A stretch of DNA of 64,000 bases from Mercurialis annua (Eukaryota; Streptophyta; Magnoliopsida; Malpighiales; Euphorbiaceae), in assembly GCF_937616625.2 (NCBI RefSeq), contig NC_065571.1, positions 51,507,651-51,571,650 on the forward strand, read 5' to 3'. Below, one piece after another: positions 23,890-35,735 of the stretch (its first letter is position 1; the number at the start of each line of letters is the position of its first letter). Made by a program: the position numbers and the translations under genes. Below the pieces are notes generated by a model, which saw only the letters and a program-made list of their open reading frames with translations, made no database searches and was not told the origin of the DNA.

Positions 23890-24660
23890 AGGCTTATTCA
23901 CAAAAAAAAATGACAAACCTTTGCGGATTGGGTTAATTTTAGTCAAATCTTTAAAAACCATCATATTTAGCCAAACCTTTGCGGATTAGGTTGTCTGTTT
24001 CTTTTTTTGCCATTTGCGAATCAAACCGGATTTTGTCTCTACATGTCATTCACGTCAGTGCCCACTCAACAAAACTAGCTGACATGGCACATTTCAAATC
24101 ACTAACCCAAATTTAACCAAATCAAATAAAATCAAATCCAACTAAATCAAATCAATTTAAAAATTATTATTTAAAACTCATAAATATTTTAAATAATTAA
24201 TATTAATTCATTTTCGCCCGCCAATTCAATCCGACCACCGCAAATCTTTTCGGCGGTCTTCCTCGGTCTGTTCTTCGATGGAAGAACAGAGCTCTGTTCT
24301 TCCATGGGGGAGAACATATCATCTGTTCTTCCATGGAAGAACATGCCATTGAAGAAGACCGTCGGAAAAAATTTCCGGCGGTTGGTTTGATTTTTTTGGC
24401 AGGCGGAAAATTGTCGTTTCGGTATAGATTCAGAAAAAAATTTAGCGGCAATTTTTATATTAATTTTAGTTGATTTAATTTATATTTTTTATGTAACTAA
24501 CTAAAATTATATAAAAATTAATTAAAATTAAATTTAAATAAATTAATTAGTCATAGTGAATTTTTTGAATCTATACCCCTTTAATAAATTAATTACCCCT
24601 TTAATATTCTTTTTCTGTAATGGAAATACTACTTTAAGAATAGGGCCAAAATGATGTAGC
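23890..24660. mobile_element. MULE-like arm plus palindrome-rich sequence
   Basis: From about 23890 to 24080 the sequence matches the arm at 5043-5215. Between 24230 and 24400 it has several perfect palindromes, for example 'agaacagagctctgttct' and 'gttcttccatggaagaac', and paired words 'ttcggcggtcttcc' and 'gaccgtcgg'. A second outer arm was not found, so the element is incomplete or too diverged to close. Confidence 0.45.
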
Positions 24661-24672
24661 CAGATATTTTCA

Positions 24673-26898
24673 GGGAAGATTATGATAATACTCTATTTTC
24701 TAAAATAATTTGATTTCCTACCTCAATAAGGAAAATATAGAGAAAATACCTCATAATTCTAATGCTTTTATTTTTTTTACTCTAAAGCATGTTTATATTA
24801 TAATTATATCTATTTTCTATTAATTTTTTTACTCTAAGTACCTCATATAACAGCTATTATATTTTTATATTTCCCTCTCCTCTCTCCTCTTCTTCTTCTT
24901 TTTCTTCTTCTCCTGTGTTTTTTTTTCTTCGTCAATTTTCTTCTTCTTCTTTATTTTTTTTTCTTTTCCATTTTTCTTTCTTCGCCGTTCCTTCATCGCT
25001 TCGCCGCCGTTTCTTCGTTGCTCCACCGTCGCTGCATTATTCATTCATATTTTATTTTTTCTTTAATTCATGGTGATTATTGTGATTTTTTAACATTCAG
25101 ATATAAATAAATTACTCTTGATTTTTTTTTCAATTTTAGATCTAAAAATCTTCATGAAAAAACGATATTATGATGAAAAAACGATTTTCTGCAAAAAAAC
25201 AGCATCTGATTATCATATGATTATCATAACACTGCAGAAAAAAAGATTTTTTATAAAAAACAAAAAACAGTCTCTGATTATCATATGAGTATCACTGTAT
25301 TATCATGTTGTTATCATAACACTGCATTAAGAATGATTTTCTACAAAAAAATTGATTATCATGTTGTTATCACTGTATTATCATCTCGTTATCATAATAT
25401 AATCATATGATACCGAGATGATAATGTATTATTGTACCTAAATGATAATGTTATGACAACGACATAATAATAAAATTATGATAACAGTATGATAATATGA
25501 TACATATATGAAAAAAAATTACATAAAAACTATGATAACGAGATGATAATGTGAAGAAAATGGTATGATAATGAAGTATAATAAGGTCATATTATCATAC
25601 TATTAACTTCACATTATCATCTTATTATCATAATTTTTTTGTAATTGTTTTTTTCATACATGTATCATATTATCATGCTATTATCTTCACATTATCATCT
25701 CGTTATCATAAATTTTTGTAATTATTTTTTTCATACATGTATCATATTATCATACTATTATCTTTACATTATCATCTCATTATCATAATTTTTCTATAAT
25801 TTTTTTACATATAGGTATCATATTATCATACTATTATCATAACTTTATTATTTTATTATCATCTGGTTATCATACCGGTGTCATGAATCTTTTTGTTATT
25901 CTATTTTCACGTACGTTATCATCTAGTTATCATAACTTTATCATAATTCATTATCATCTAATATCATACTCCAGTGTTATGATAATGACATGATGATCAA
26001 ACACTATTTTATCATACATTATCATAGATGTTATCATATATGTACCATAAATATTATCATCTCGTTATCATATGATAAAACATTATCATATGACACTATT
26101 TCTGTAAAAAAAAATCCATGTAAGTATCATATGATAATGTTATGATAACGATATGATAATCAAACATTATTTTCTGCAGAAATTTTTTTCCTGCAATGTT
26201 ATGATAATTACATGATAATATAGTGATACTCATATGATAATCATAAGATGTTTTTCTATATAAAATTTATCTTTTCTGCAGTGCTATGATAATGTGATGA
26301 TAATGCAGTGATACTCATATGATAATCAGATGCTGTTTTGTTTGTAGAAAATCGTTTTTCTGCAGAAAATTGTTTTTTTTCATCATAAAATCGTTTTTCA
26401 TGCAGATTTTTAGATCTAAAATTGAAAAAAATCAAAGAGTAATTTATTTAGATCTGAAAGTTAAACATAAATCGTATCAATCACCATGAATTAAGAAAAA
26501 AAAAATTCTAAAATCAAATATGAAACGAACAGAGAGCGACAGTAGAATGATGGCGGAGCAGCGGCGGACTGATGGCGGAGCGGCGAAGAAGAAGAGAATA
26601 AAAATGGAAAAAAAAAAGAAGAAGAAAAAAAAATGGCGGGAAAAAACAAACAGAGAAGAATGAGAAGAAGAAAAAAGAAAGAGAGAGAAAAAAAGAAAAA
26701 AGTGACAGTTGTCATTTAAAGTAAAAAAAAGTGGTTAGAGTAAAATAATAATAAAAATTAGGCATAATTATAATATAAATATATGTTAGAGTAAAAAAAT
26801 AAAAACAATAAAAAGGTGAGGTATTTTCTTTATCTTTTCCTTGTTGAGGTAGGAAATCAAATTATTTTTAAAAACAGAGTATTTATCCTAATTTCCTC
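24673..26898. mobile_element. Giant foldback MULE-type element (2226 bp)
   Basis: Nearly the whole element is two inverted arms. Outer ends: left 'ggaagattatgataatactc', right 'gagtatttatcctaatttcc'. Further inward the pairs are 'gatttcctacctcaa', 'gaaaatacctca', the CTT/AAG-rich blocks, the 'gccgcc' block, 'attcatggtgatta' and 'caattttagatctaaaaatc'. The core (25190-26340) consists of repeated 'ttatcat' and 'atgataa' words. Flanks: 'atattttca' at 24664-24672 and 'atatttcca' at 26899-26907, a 9-bp duplication with one mismatch. No transposase is present. Confidence 0.8.
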
Positions 26899-26929
26899 AT
26901 ATTTCCATTTCTCATTAAAAAAAAAATTG

Positions 26930-27440
26930 TATTCAACTTCATGAAATCAGATGTTCCAATCACTGATTCTTCACCATGCATTAATTCTTCAGCACCAGTG
27001 TTCTTGGTTGCATTCACATGCATGTTGGCCGTAAATGCAAATTGTGGTGCAGAGAAGGCCAAGTCATAAAAAACAAAAATTCTAGAATTACCTTATCAAA
27101 ATTTTCAGCTGACTTGAAATTGCTGCGCTGCGAGGACGGAGTTGTAAACTCCGACTAATGCATTACTTCGCAATCCTAAAAGAGGCAAGCATTCCGTCGA
27201 GAGGGAACCTGCCCTCCAATCTATTATCTGCCAACTGAACAAGTTCATCCGTGCGACTAACCTAGAAAATTTAACAAAAAAAAATTAGAATAATAATTAG
27301 CTTGCATAAACCATAAAAAAATTATGTAAGTTTTAAAAAATTCCTACCTTATCTTTTAGACAATAATAGCTTGGAATCCTAGTAAGCAACTCCAAAAAAG
27401 TGACTCTAAAACGGTAAATATCAGATTAAACAGCTACATG
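26930..27440 (-). pseudogene. Possible captured gene fragment with splice-like borders
   Basis: On the minus strand, about 27345-27405 reads VTFLELLTRIPSYYCLKDK between 'cgttttag' and 'gtaggaat'. About 27167-27262 reads VSRTDELVQLADNRLEGRFP then LDGMLASFRIAK and stop, after an acceptor-like 'ttttctag'. The two pieces join in phase. A third open stretch lies near 26945-27060 (APQFAFTANMHVNATKN). I do not recognise the protein family. Codon content looks more gene-like than the surrounding DNA. It may be a gene piece carried by a transposon, or chance. Confidence 0.35.
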
Positions 27441-27458
27441 GACACGATAATAAGCAGC

Positions 27459-27660
27459 TCATTGTTGGTGGAGCTGTTGCTCCCCCACGTTGGAGGAGCA
27501 GCAGCTCCTCGTTTCAGGCGAGGAACCGCTCCTCGCCTGAAATATGGCAGATCTGCTCCTAGAGAAGATCTGCTGCCTGAAATACGGCAGATCCGTTCCT
27601 AGAGCAGATCTGCTGCTCCTTAGGCGAGGAGAAGCTCCTCGCCTAAGGAGATGGAAGATG
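27459..27660. repeat. Cluster of nested palindromes
   Basis: GC-rich block of overlapping inverted repeats: 'aggcgaggaaccgctcctcg', 'gcagatctgctcctagag', 'ctagagcagatctgctgc' and 'aggcgaggagaagctcctcg'. The open frames across it on both strands are a by-product of the symmetry. Likely the core of a foldback-type element whose outer arms were not identified. Confidence 0.6.
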
Positions 27661-28047
27661 AGGGTAGAGGGTGGTGGTGGCAGATGGTGGTCGGAAAAAA
27701 TGGAAGAAAAGGGATGGAAGAAGAAGATGGGAAGAAACGGAAGAATAAAGGAAAAAGGAAAAAAAAAAGGGTTCTTTTTTTTATTAAAAAACAAATTAGT
27801 TATTAAATTTTTAAAATTAAAAAATATAATTGAAATATAAAATTATTAAGAATTACTTTAGGAGATAATTAAAATATTAAGGGTGTTTTTAAATTTTTTA
27901 CGGAGAGTGTATCTCACTTGCTTGGGTGAGAGAAGGGGAGGGTTTTTTGATATAAAAACGCAATTTTTGGGTTTTTTTACTAAAAGCAGCGAAAATGACT
28001 TATTTGATATTTTTTGACAAGTTGAGGGGGCGATTTGATCCTTTGTT
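27661..28047. other. Gene-free stretch before the satellite
   Basis: Purine-rich then AT-rich DNA leading into the array. No gene recognised. Confidence 0.4.
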
Positions 28048-31000
28048 CCTAAGTAATTAAAACAACAAACACACACATATTCAGAAACGGAATCTAACAA
28101 GTCATTAGGAGATCATAAACATCTATTAATATGTATTCATCTTCTTCTTTTTTGCGTATTTATCATTATTCATGAAAAAAGTAAGAGAATAATGAACTCA
28201 CAAAACCTAAACGCTTTCCAACAATCACAAAAATAAGTGATCACTTTCACAGTGTTTTCAGATATATTAAAACCTAATCTAAGTAATTAAAATAGCAAAC
28301 ACACATATTTAGAAACCGAATCTAACAAGTCATTAAGAGATCAGAAACATTTATTAATACTAGTTTCGCATTACGTGCTATGCACGTGGCTCGTAATGGA
28401 ACTCCTCAATGAACATGTTAGTAAATTTATTATAATTATATCAATTTTTTATTTATAATTAATATTAAATTAGTTAAGAATTTTTGTAAAAGTAAATATA
28501 ATATATTTGGTTATTAAATTTTCTTCTTTTGGTTTTATAATAATCATAATTAAATAATTAATTTAATTTTATTAATAATATTTTTAAAAATAAATAAAAT
28601 GGAAATTTAAATAATAATATATTGACCAAATACAGTATTTTAATTTTGTATTTCAATCAAACTAAAAGATAGGTATTCCTACTAATTTGGAGACAATTTA
28701 GCTATTTTTTTACATACTAAAAATTAAATTGGAGATAATTTAGCTACCTATTCTAATTAGGACTTTAATTAATATAGTGATTAATTAAATAACTAATTAG
28801 TTAATGACTATAAAACCTTTATTTAGTAGTAAACTGAAAAGGATTATTCAGTAAATTTGCCTGTCCCCCCTCATCCGTGCTTTTATATATAGTATAGATG
28901 TATCCATCTTCTTCTTTTTTGCGTATTTATCATTATTCATGAAAAAAGTAAAAGAATACTGAACTCACAATATCTAAACGCTTTCCAGCAATCACAAGAA
29001 TCAGTGATCACTTTCACAGTATTTTCATATACATTAAAACCTAATCTAAGTAATTAAAACAGCAAACACACACATATTCAGAAACTGAATCTAACAAGTG
29101 ATTAGGAGATCATAAACATCTATTAATATGTATTCATCTTCTTCTTTTTTGCGTATATATCATTATTCATGAAAAAAGTAAAAGAATAATGAACTCACAA
29201 AACCTGAACGCTTTCCAACAATCACAAGAATAAGTGATCACTTTCATAGTGTTTTCAGATATATTAAAACCTAATCTAAGTAATTAAAATAGCAAACACA
29301 CATATTTAGAAACCGAATCTAACAAGTCATTAAGAGATCAGAAACATTTATTAATATGTATTCATCTTCTTCTTTTTTTGCGTATTTATCATTATTCATG
29401 AAAAAAGTAAAAGAATAATGAACTCACAAAACCTAAACGCTTTCCAGCAATCACAAGAATCAGTGATCACTTTCACAGTATTTTCAGATATATTAAAACC
29501 TAATCTAAGTAATTAAAACAGCAAACACACACATATTCAGAAACCGAATCTAACAAGTGATTAGGAGATCAGAAACATCTATTAATATGTATTCATCTAC
29601 TTCTTTTTTGGGTATTTATCATTATTCATGAAAAAAGTAAAAGAATAATGAACTCATAAAATCTAAACGCTTTCCAGCAATCACAAGAATCAGTGATCAC
29701 TTTCACAGTATTTTCAGATATATTAAAACCTAATCTAAGTAATTAAAACAGCAAACACACACATATTCAGAAACCGAATCTAACAAGTGATTAGGAGATC
29801 AGAAACATCTATTAATATGTATTCATCTTCTTCTTTTTTGCGTATTTATCATTATTCATGAAAAAAGTAAAAGAATAATGGACTCACAAAACCTAAACTC
29901 TTTCCAGCAATCACAAGAATCAGTGATCACTTTCATAGTGTTTTCAGATATATTAAAACCTAATCGAAGTAATTAAAATTGCAAACACACATATTCAGAA
30001 ACCGAATCTAACAAGTCATTAAGAGATCAGAAACATCTATTAATATGTATTCCTCCTCTTCTTTTTTGGGTATTTACCATTACTCATGAAAAAAGCAAAA
30101 GAATAATGAACTCACAAAACCTAAACGCTTTCCAGCAATCACAAGAATCGGTGATCACTTTCACAGTATTTTCAGATATATTAAAACCTAATCTAAGTAA
30201 TTAAAACAGCAAACACACACATATTCAGAAACCGAATCTAACAAGTGATTAGGAGATCAGAAACATCTATTAATATGTATTCATCTTCTTCTTTTTGCGT
30301 ATTTATCATTATTCATGAAAAAAGTAAAAGAATAATGGACTCACAAAACCTAAACTCTTTCCAGCAATCACAAGAATCAGTGATCACTTTCATAGTGTTT
30401 TCAGATATATTAAAACCTAATCAAAGTAATTAAAATAGCAAACACACATATTCAGAAACCGAATCTAACAAGTCATTAAGAGATCAGAAACATCTATTAA
30501 TATGTATTCCGCCTCTTCTTTTTTGCGTATTTACCATTACTCATGAAAAAATTAAAAGAATAATGAACTCACAAAACCTAAACGCTTTCCAGCAATCACA
30601 AGAATCAGTGATCACTTTAACAGTATTTTCAGATATATTAAAACCTAATCTAAGTAATTAAAACAGCAAACACAGACATATTCAGAAACCGAATCTAACA
30701 AGTGATTAGGAGATCAGAAACATCTATTAATATGTATTCATCTTCTTCTTTTTGCGTATTTATCATTATTCATGAAAAAAGTAAAAGAATAATGGACTCA
30801 CAATATCTAAACGCTTTCCAGCAATCACAAGAATCAGTGATCACTTTCACAGTATTTTCAGATACATTAAAACCTAATCTAAGTAATTAAAACAGCAAAC
30901 ACACACATATTCAGAAACTGAATCTAACAAGTGTTTAGGAGATCATAAACATCTATTAATATGTATTCATCTTCTTCTTTTTTGCGTATTTATCATTATT

Positions 31001-34000
31001 CATGAAAAAAGTAAAAGAATAATGAACTCACAAAACCTGAACGTTTTCCAACAATCACAAGAATAAGTGATCACTTTCATAGTGTTTTCAGATATATTAA
31101 AACCTAATCTAAGTAATTAAAATAGCAAACACACATATTCAGAAACCGAATCTAACAAGTCATTAAGAGATCAGAAATATCTATTAATATGTATTATTCT
31201 TCTTCTTTTTTGCGTATTTACCATTACTCATAAAAAAGTAAAAGAATAATGAACTCACAAAACCTAAACGCTTTCCAACAATCAAAAGAATCAGTTATCA
31301 TTTTCACAGTGTTTTCAGATATATTAAAACCTAATCTCAGTAATTAAAACAGCAAACACACACATATTCAGAAACCGAATCTAACAAGTCATTAGGAGAT
31401 CAGAAACATCTATTAATATGTATTCATCTTCTTCTTTTTTGCGTATTTACCATTACTCATGAAAAAAGTAAAAGAATAATGAACTCACAAAACCTAAACG
31501 CTTTCCAACAATCACAAGAATCGGTGATCACTTTTACAGTGTTTTCAGATATATTAAAACCTAATCTAAGTAATTAAAATAGCAAACACACATATTTAGA
31601 AACCGAATCTAACAAGTCATTAAGAGATCAGAAACATTTATTAATATGTATTCATCTTCTTCTTTTTTTGCGTATTTATCATTATTCATGAAAAAAGTAA
31701 AAGAATAATGAACTCACAAAACCTAAACGCTTTCCAGCAATCACAAGAATCAGTGATCACTTTCACAGTATTTTCAGATATATTAAAACCTAATCTAAGT
31801 AATTAAAACAGCAAACACACACATATTCAGAAACCGAATCTAACAAGTGATTAGGAGATCAGAAACATCTATTAATATGTATTCATCTACTTCTTTTTTG
31901 GGTATTTATCATTATTCATGAAAAAAGTAAAAGAATAATGAACTCATAAAATCTAAACGCTTTCCAGCAATCACAAGAATCAGTGATCACTTTCACAGTA
32001 TTTTCAGATATATTAAAACCTAATCTAAGTAATTAAAACAGCAAACACACACATATTCAGAAACCGAATCTAACAAGTGATTAGGAGATCAGAAACATCT
32101 ATTAATATGTATTCATCTTCTTCTTTTTTGCGTATTTATCATTATTCATGAAAAAAGTAAAAGAATAATGGACTCACAAAACCTAAAATCTTTCCAGCAA
32201 TCACAAGAATCAGTGATCACTTTCATAGTGTTTTCAGATATATTAAAACCTAATCGAAGTAATTAAAATTGCAAACACACATATTCAGAAATCGAATCTA
32301 ACAAGTCATTAAGAGATCAGAAACATCTATTAATATGTATTCCTCCTCTTCTTTTTTGCGTATTTACCATTACTCATGAAAAAAGCAAAAGAATAATGAA
32401 CTCACAAAACCTAAACGCTTTCCAGCAATCACAAGAATCGGTGATCACTTTCACAGTATTTTCAGATATATTAAAACCTAATCTAAGTAATTAAAACAGC
32501 AAACACACACATATTCAGAAACCGAATCTAACAAGTGATTAGGAGATCAGAAACATCTATTAATATGTATTCATCTTCTTCTTTTTGCGTATTTATCATT
32601 ATTCATGAAAAAAGTAAAAGAATAATGGACTCACAAAACCTAAACTCTTTCCAGCAATCACAAGAATCAGTGATCACTTTCACAGTATTTTCAGATACAT
32701 TAAAACCTAATCTAAGTAATTAAAACAGCAAACACACACATATTCAGAAACTGAATCTAACAAGTGATTAGGAGATCATAAACATCTATTAATATGTATT
32801 CATCTTCTTCTTTTTTGCGTATTTATCATTATTCATGAAAAAAGTAAAAGAATAATGAACTCACAAAACCTGAACGCTTTCCACCAATCACAAGAATAAG
32901 TGATCACTTTCATAGTGTTTTCAGATATATTAAAACCTAATCTAAGTAATTAAAATAGCAAACACACATATTCAGAAACCGAATCTAACAAGTCATTAAG
33001 AGATCAGAAATATCTATTAATATGTATTATTCTTCTTCTTTTTTGCGTATTTACCATTACTCATAAAAAAGTAAAAGAATAATGAACTCACAAAACCTAA
33101 ACGCTTTCCAGCAATCAAAAGAATCAGTTATCATTTTCACAGTGTTTTCAGATATATTAAAACCTAATCTAAGTAATTAAAACAGCAAACACACACATAT
33201 TCAGAAACCGAATCTCGCAAGTCATTAGGAGATCAGAAACATCTATTAATATGTATTCATCTTCTTCTTTTTTGCGTATTTACCATTACTCATGAAAAAG
33301 GTAAAAGAATAATGAACTCACAAAACCTAAACGCTTTCCAGCAATCACAAGAATCGGTGATCACTTTCACAGTGTTCTCAGATATATTAAAACCTAATCT
33401 AAGTAATTAAAATAGCAAACACACATATTTTGAAACCGAATCTAACAAGTCATTAAGAGATCAGAAATATTTATTAATATGTATTCATCTTCTTCTTTTT
33501 TGCGTATTTATCATTATTCATAAAAAAAGTAAAAGAATAATGAACTCACAAAACCTAAACGCTTTCCAGCAATCACAAGAATCAGTGATCACTTTCACAG
33601 TATTTTCAGATATATTAAAACCTAATCTAAGTAATTAAAACAGCAAACACACACATATTCAGAAACCGAATCTAACAAGTGATTAGGAGATCAGAAACAT
33701 CTATTAATATGTATTCATCTTCTTCTTTTTTGGGTATTTATCATTATTCATGAAAAAAGTAAAAGAATAATGAACTCACAAAATCTAAACGCTTTCCAGC
33801 AATCACAAGAATCAGTGATCTCTTTCACAGTATTTTCAGATATATTAAAACCTAATCTAAGTAATTAAAACAGCATACACACACATATTCAGAAACCGAA
33901 TCTAACAAGTGATTAGGAGATCAGAAACATCTATTAATATGTATTCATCTTCTTCTTTTTACGTATTTATCATTATTCATAAAAAAAGTAAAAGAATAAT

Positions 34001-35735
34001 GGACTCACAAAACCTAAACTCTTTCCAGCAATCACAAGAATCAGTGATCACTTTCATAGTGTTTTCAGATATATTAAAACCTAATCGAAGTAATTAAAAT
34101 AGCAAACACACATATTCATAAACCGAATCTAACAAGTCATTAAGAGATCAGAAACATCTATTAATATGAATTCCTCCTCTTCTTTTTTGCGTATTTACCA
34201 TTACTCATGAAAAAAGTAAATGAATAATGAACTCACAAAACCTAAACGCTTTCCAGCAATCACAAGAATCGGTGATCACTTTCACAGTGTTTTCAGATAT
34301 ATTAAAACCTAATCTAAGTAATTAAAATAGCAAACACACATATTTAGAAACCGAATCTAACAAGTCATAAAGAGATCAGAAACATTTATTAATATGTATT
34401 CATCTTCTTCTTTTTTGCGTATTTATCATTATTCATGAAAAAAGTAAAAGAATAATGAACTCATAAAACCTAAACGCTTTCCAGCAATCACAAGAATCAG
34501 TGATCACTTTCACAGTATTTTCAGATATATTAAAACCTAATCTAAGTAATTAAAATAGCAAACACACACATATTCAGAAACCGAATCTAACAAGTGATTA
34601 GGAGATCAGAAACATCTATTAATATATGTTCATCTTCTTCTTTTTTGCGTATTTATCATTATTCATGAAAAAAGTAAAAGAATAATGAACTTACAAAACC
34701 TAAACGCTTTCTAGCAATCACAAGAATTAGTGATCACTTTCACAGTGTTTTCAGATATATTAAAACCTAATCTAAATAATTAAAACAGCAAACATACACA
34801 TATTCAGTAACCGAATCTAACAAGTTATAGGAGATCATAAACATCTATTAATATGTATTCATCTTCTTCTTTTTTACGTATTTATCATTATTCATGAAAA
34901 AAGTAAAAGAATAATGAACTCACAAAATCTAAACGCTTTCCAACAATCACAAGAATCAGTGATCACTTTCATAGTGTTTTCAGATATATTAAAACCTAAT
35001 CTAAGTAATTAAAACAGCAAACACACACATAATGAGAAACTGAATCTCGCAAGTGATTAGGAGATCAGAAACACCTATTAATATGTATTCATCTTCTTCT
35101 TTTTTGCGTATTTATCATTATTCATGAAAAGAAGTAAAAGAATAATGAACTCACAAAACCTAAACGCTTTCCAGCAATCACAAGAATCAGTGATCATTTT
35201 GTGTTTTCAGATATATTAAAACCTAACCTAAGTAATTAAAACAGCAAACACACACATATTCAAAAACCGAATCTAACAAGTGATTAGGAGATCAGAAACA
35301 TCTATTAATATGTATTTATCTTCTTCTTTTTTGCGTATTTATCATTATTCATAAAAAAAAGTAAAAGAATAATGAACTCACAACATCTAAACGCTTTCCA
35401 GCAATCACAAGAATCAGTGATCACTTTCATAGTGTTTTTCAGATATATTAAAACCTAATCTAAGTAATTGTGTTTTTCAGATATATTAAAACGTAATCTA
35501 AGTAATTAAAACAGCAAACACACACATATTTAAAAACCAAACCTAACAAGTGATTAGTAGATCAGAAATATCTATTAATATGTATTCATCTTCTCCTTTT
35601 TTGCGTATTTATCATTATTCATGAAAAAAAAAAAAGAATAATGAACTCACAAAACATAAACGCTTTCCAGCAATCACAAGAATCAGTGACCATTTTCAGA
35701 TATATTAAAACCTAATCTAAGTAATTAAAACAGCA
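28048..35735 (+). repeat. Satellite array, about 31 units of 229 bp
   Basis: Units begin at a recurring 'aatctaacaagt', continue with 'gagatcagaaacatctatta', 'atgtattcatcttcttc', 'cattattcatgaaaaaag', 'aacgctttccagcaatcac', 'cagtgatcactttcacagtg' and 'attaaaacctaatctaagta'. Spacing is 226-232 bp. One unit is split by Helitron H6, and the last full unit has an extra partial duplication of about 40 bp near 35465. Several units carry the same 62-codon frame starting MIRRSETSIN; single-base changes close it in most others, so it is not considered coding. Confidence 0.95.
28360..28898 (-). mobile_element. Non-autonomous Helitron, copy H6, inside a satellite unit (539 bp)
   Basis: Plus-strand text starts 'ctagtttcgcattacgtgc' and ends 'tatatatagtataga'. 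The flanks 'tttattaata' and 'tgtatccatctt' join to the normal satellite sequence 'attaatatgtattcatctt'. The insertion point is thus between A359 and T899 with no duplicated bases. Confidence 0.9.

Noticed and set aside
26491..27840. Frames at 26491-26715, 27459-27794 and 27544-27840
   Set aside because: They lie in purine/pyrimidine-biased arms or palindromes of foldback-type elements, overlap each other on both strands, and show only low-complexity peptides.
30245..34097. Repeated 62-codon frames starting MIRRSETSIN in several satellite units
   Set aside because: They occur at the same phase of the tandem unit and are closed by single-base changes in most units. No family resemblance. They are a by-product of the repeat.
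28048..35735. Regular repeats considered as a CRISPR array
   Set aside because: The 229-bp units are contiguous with no unique spacers, and the DNA is a plant nuclear genome.
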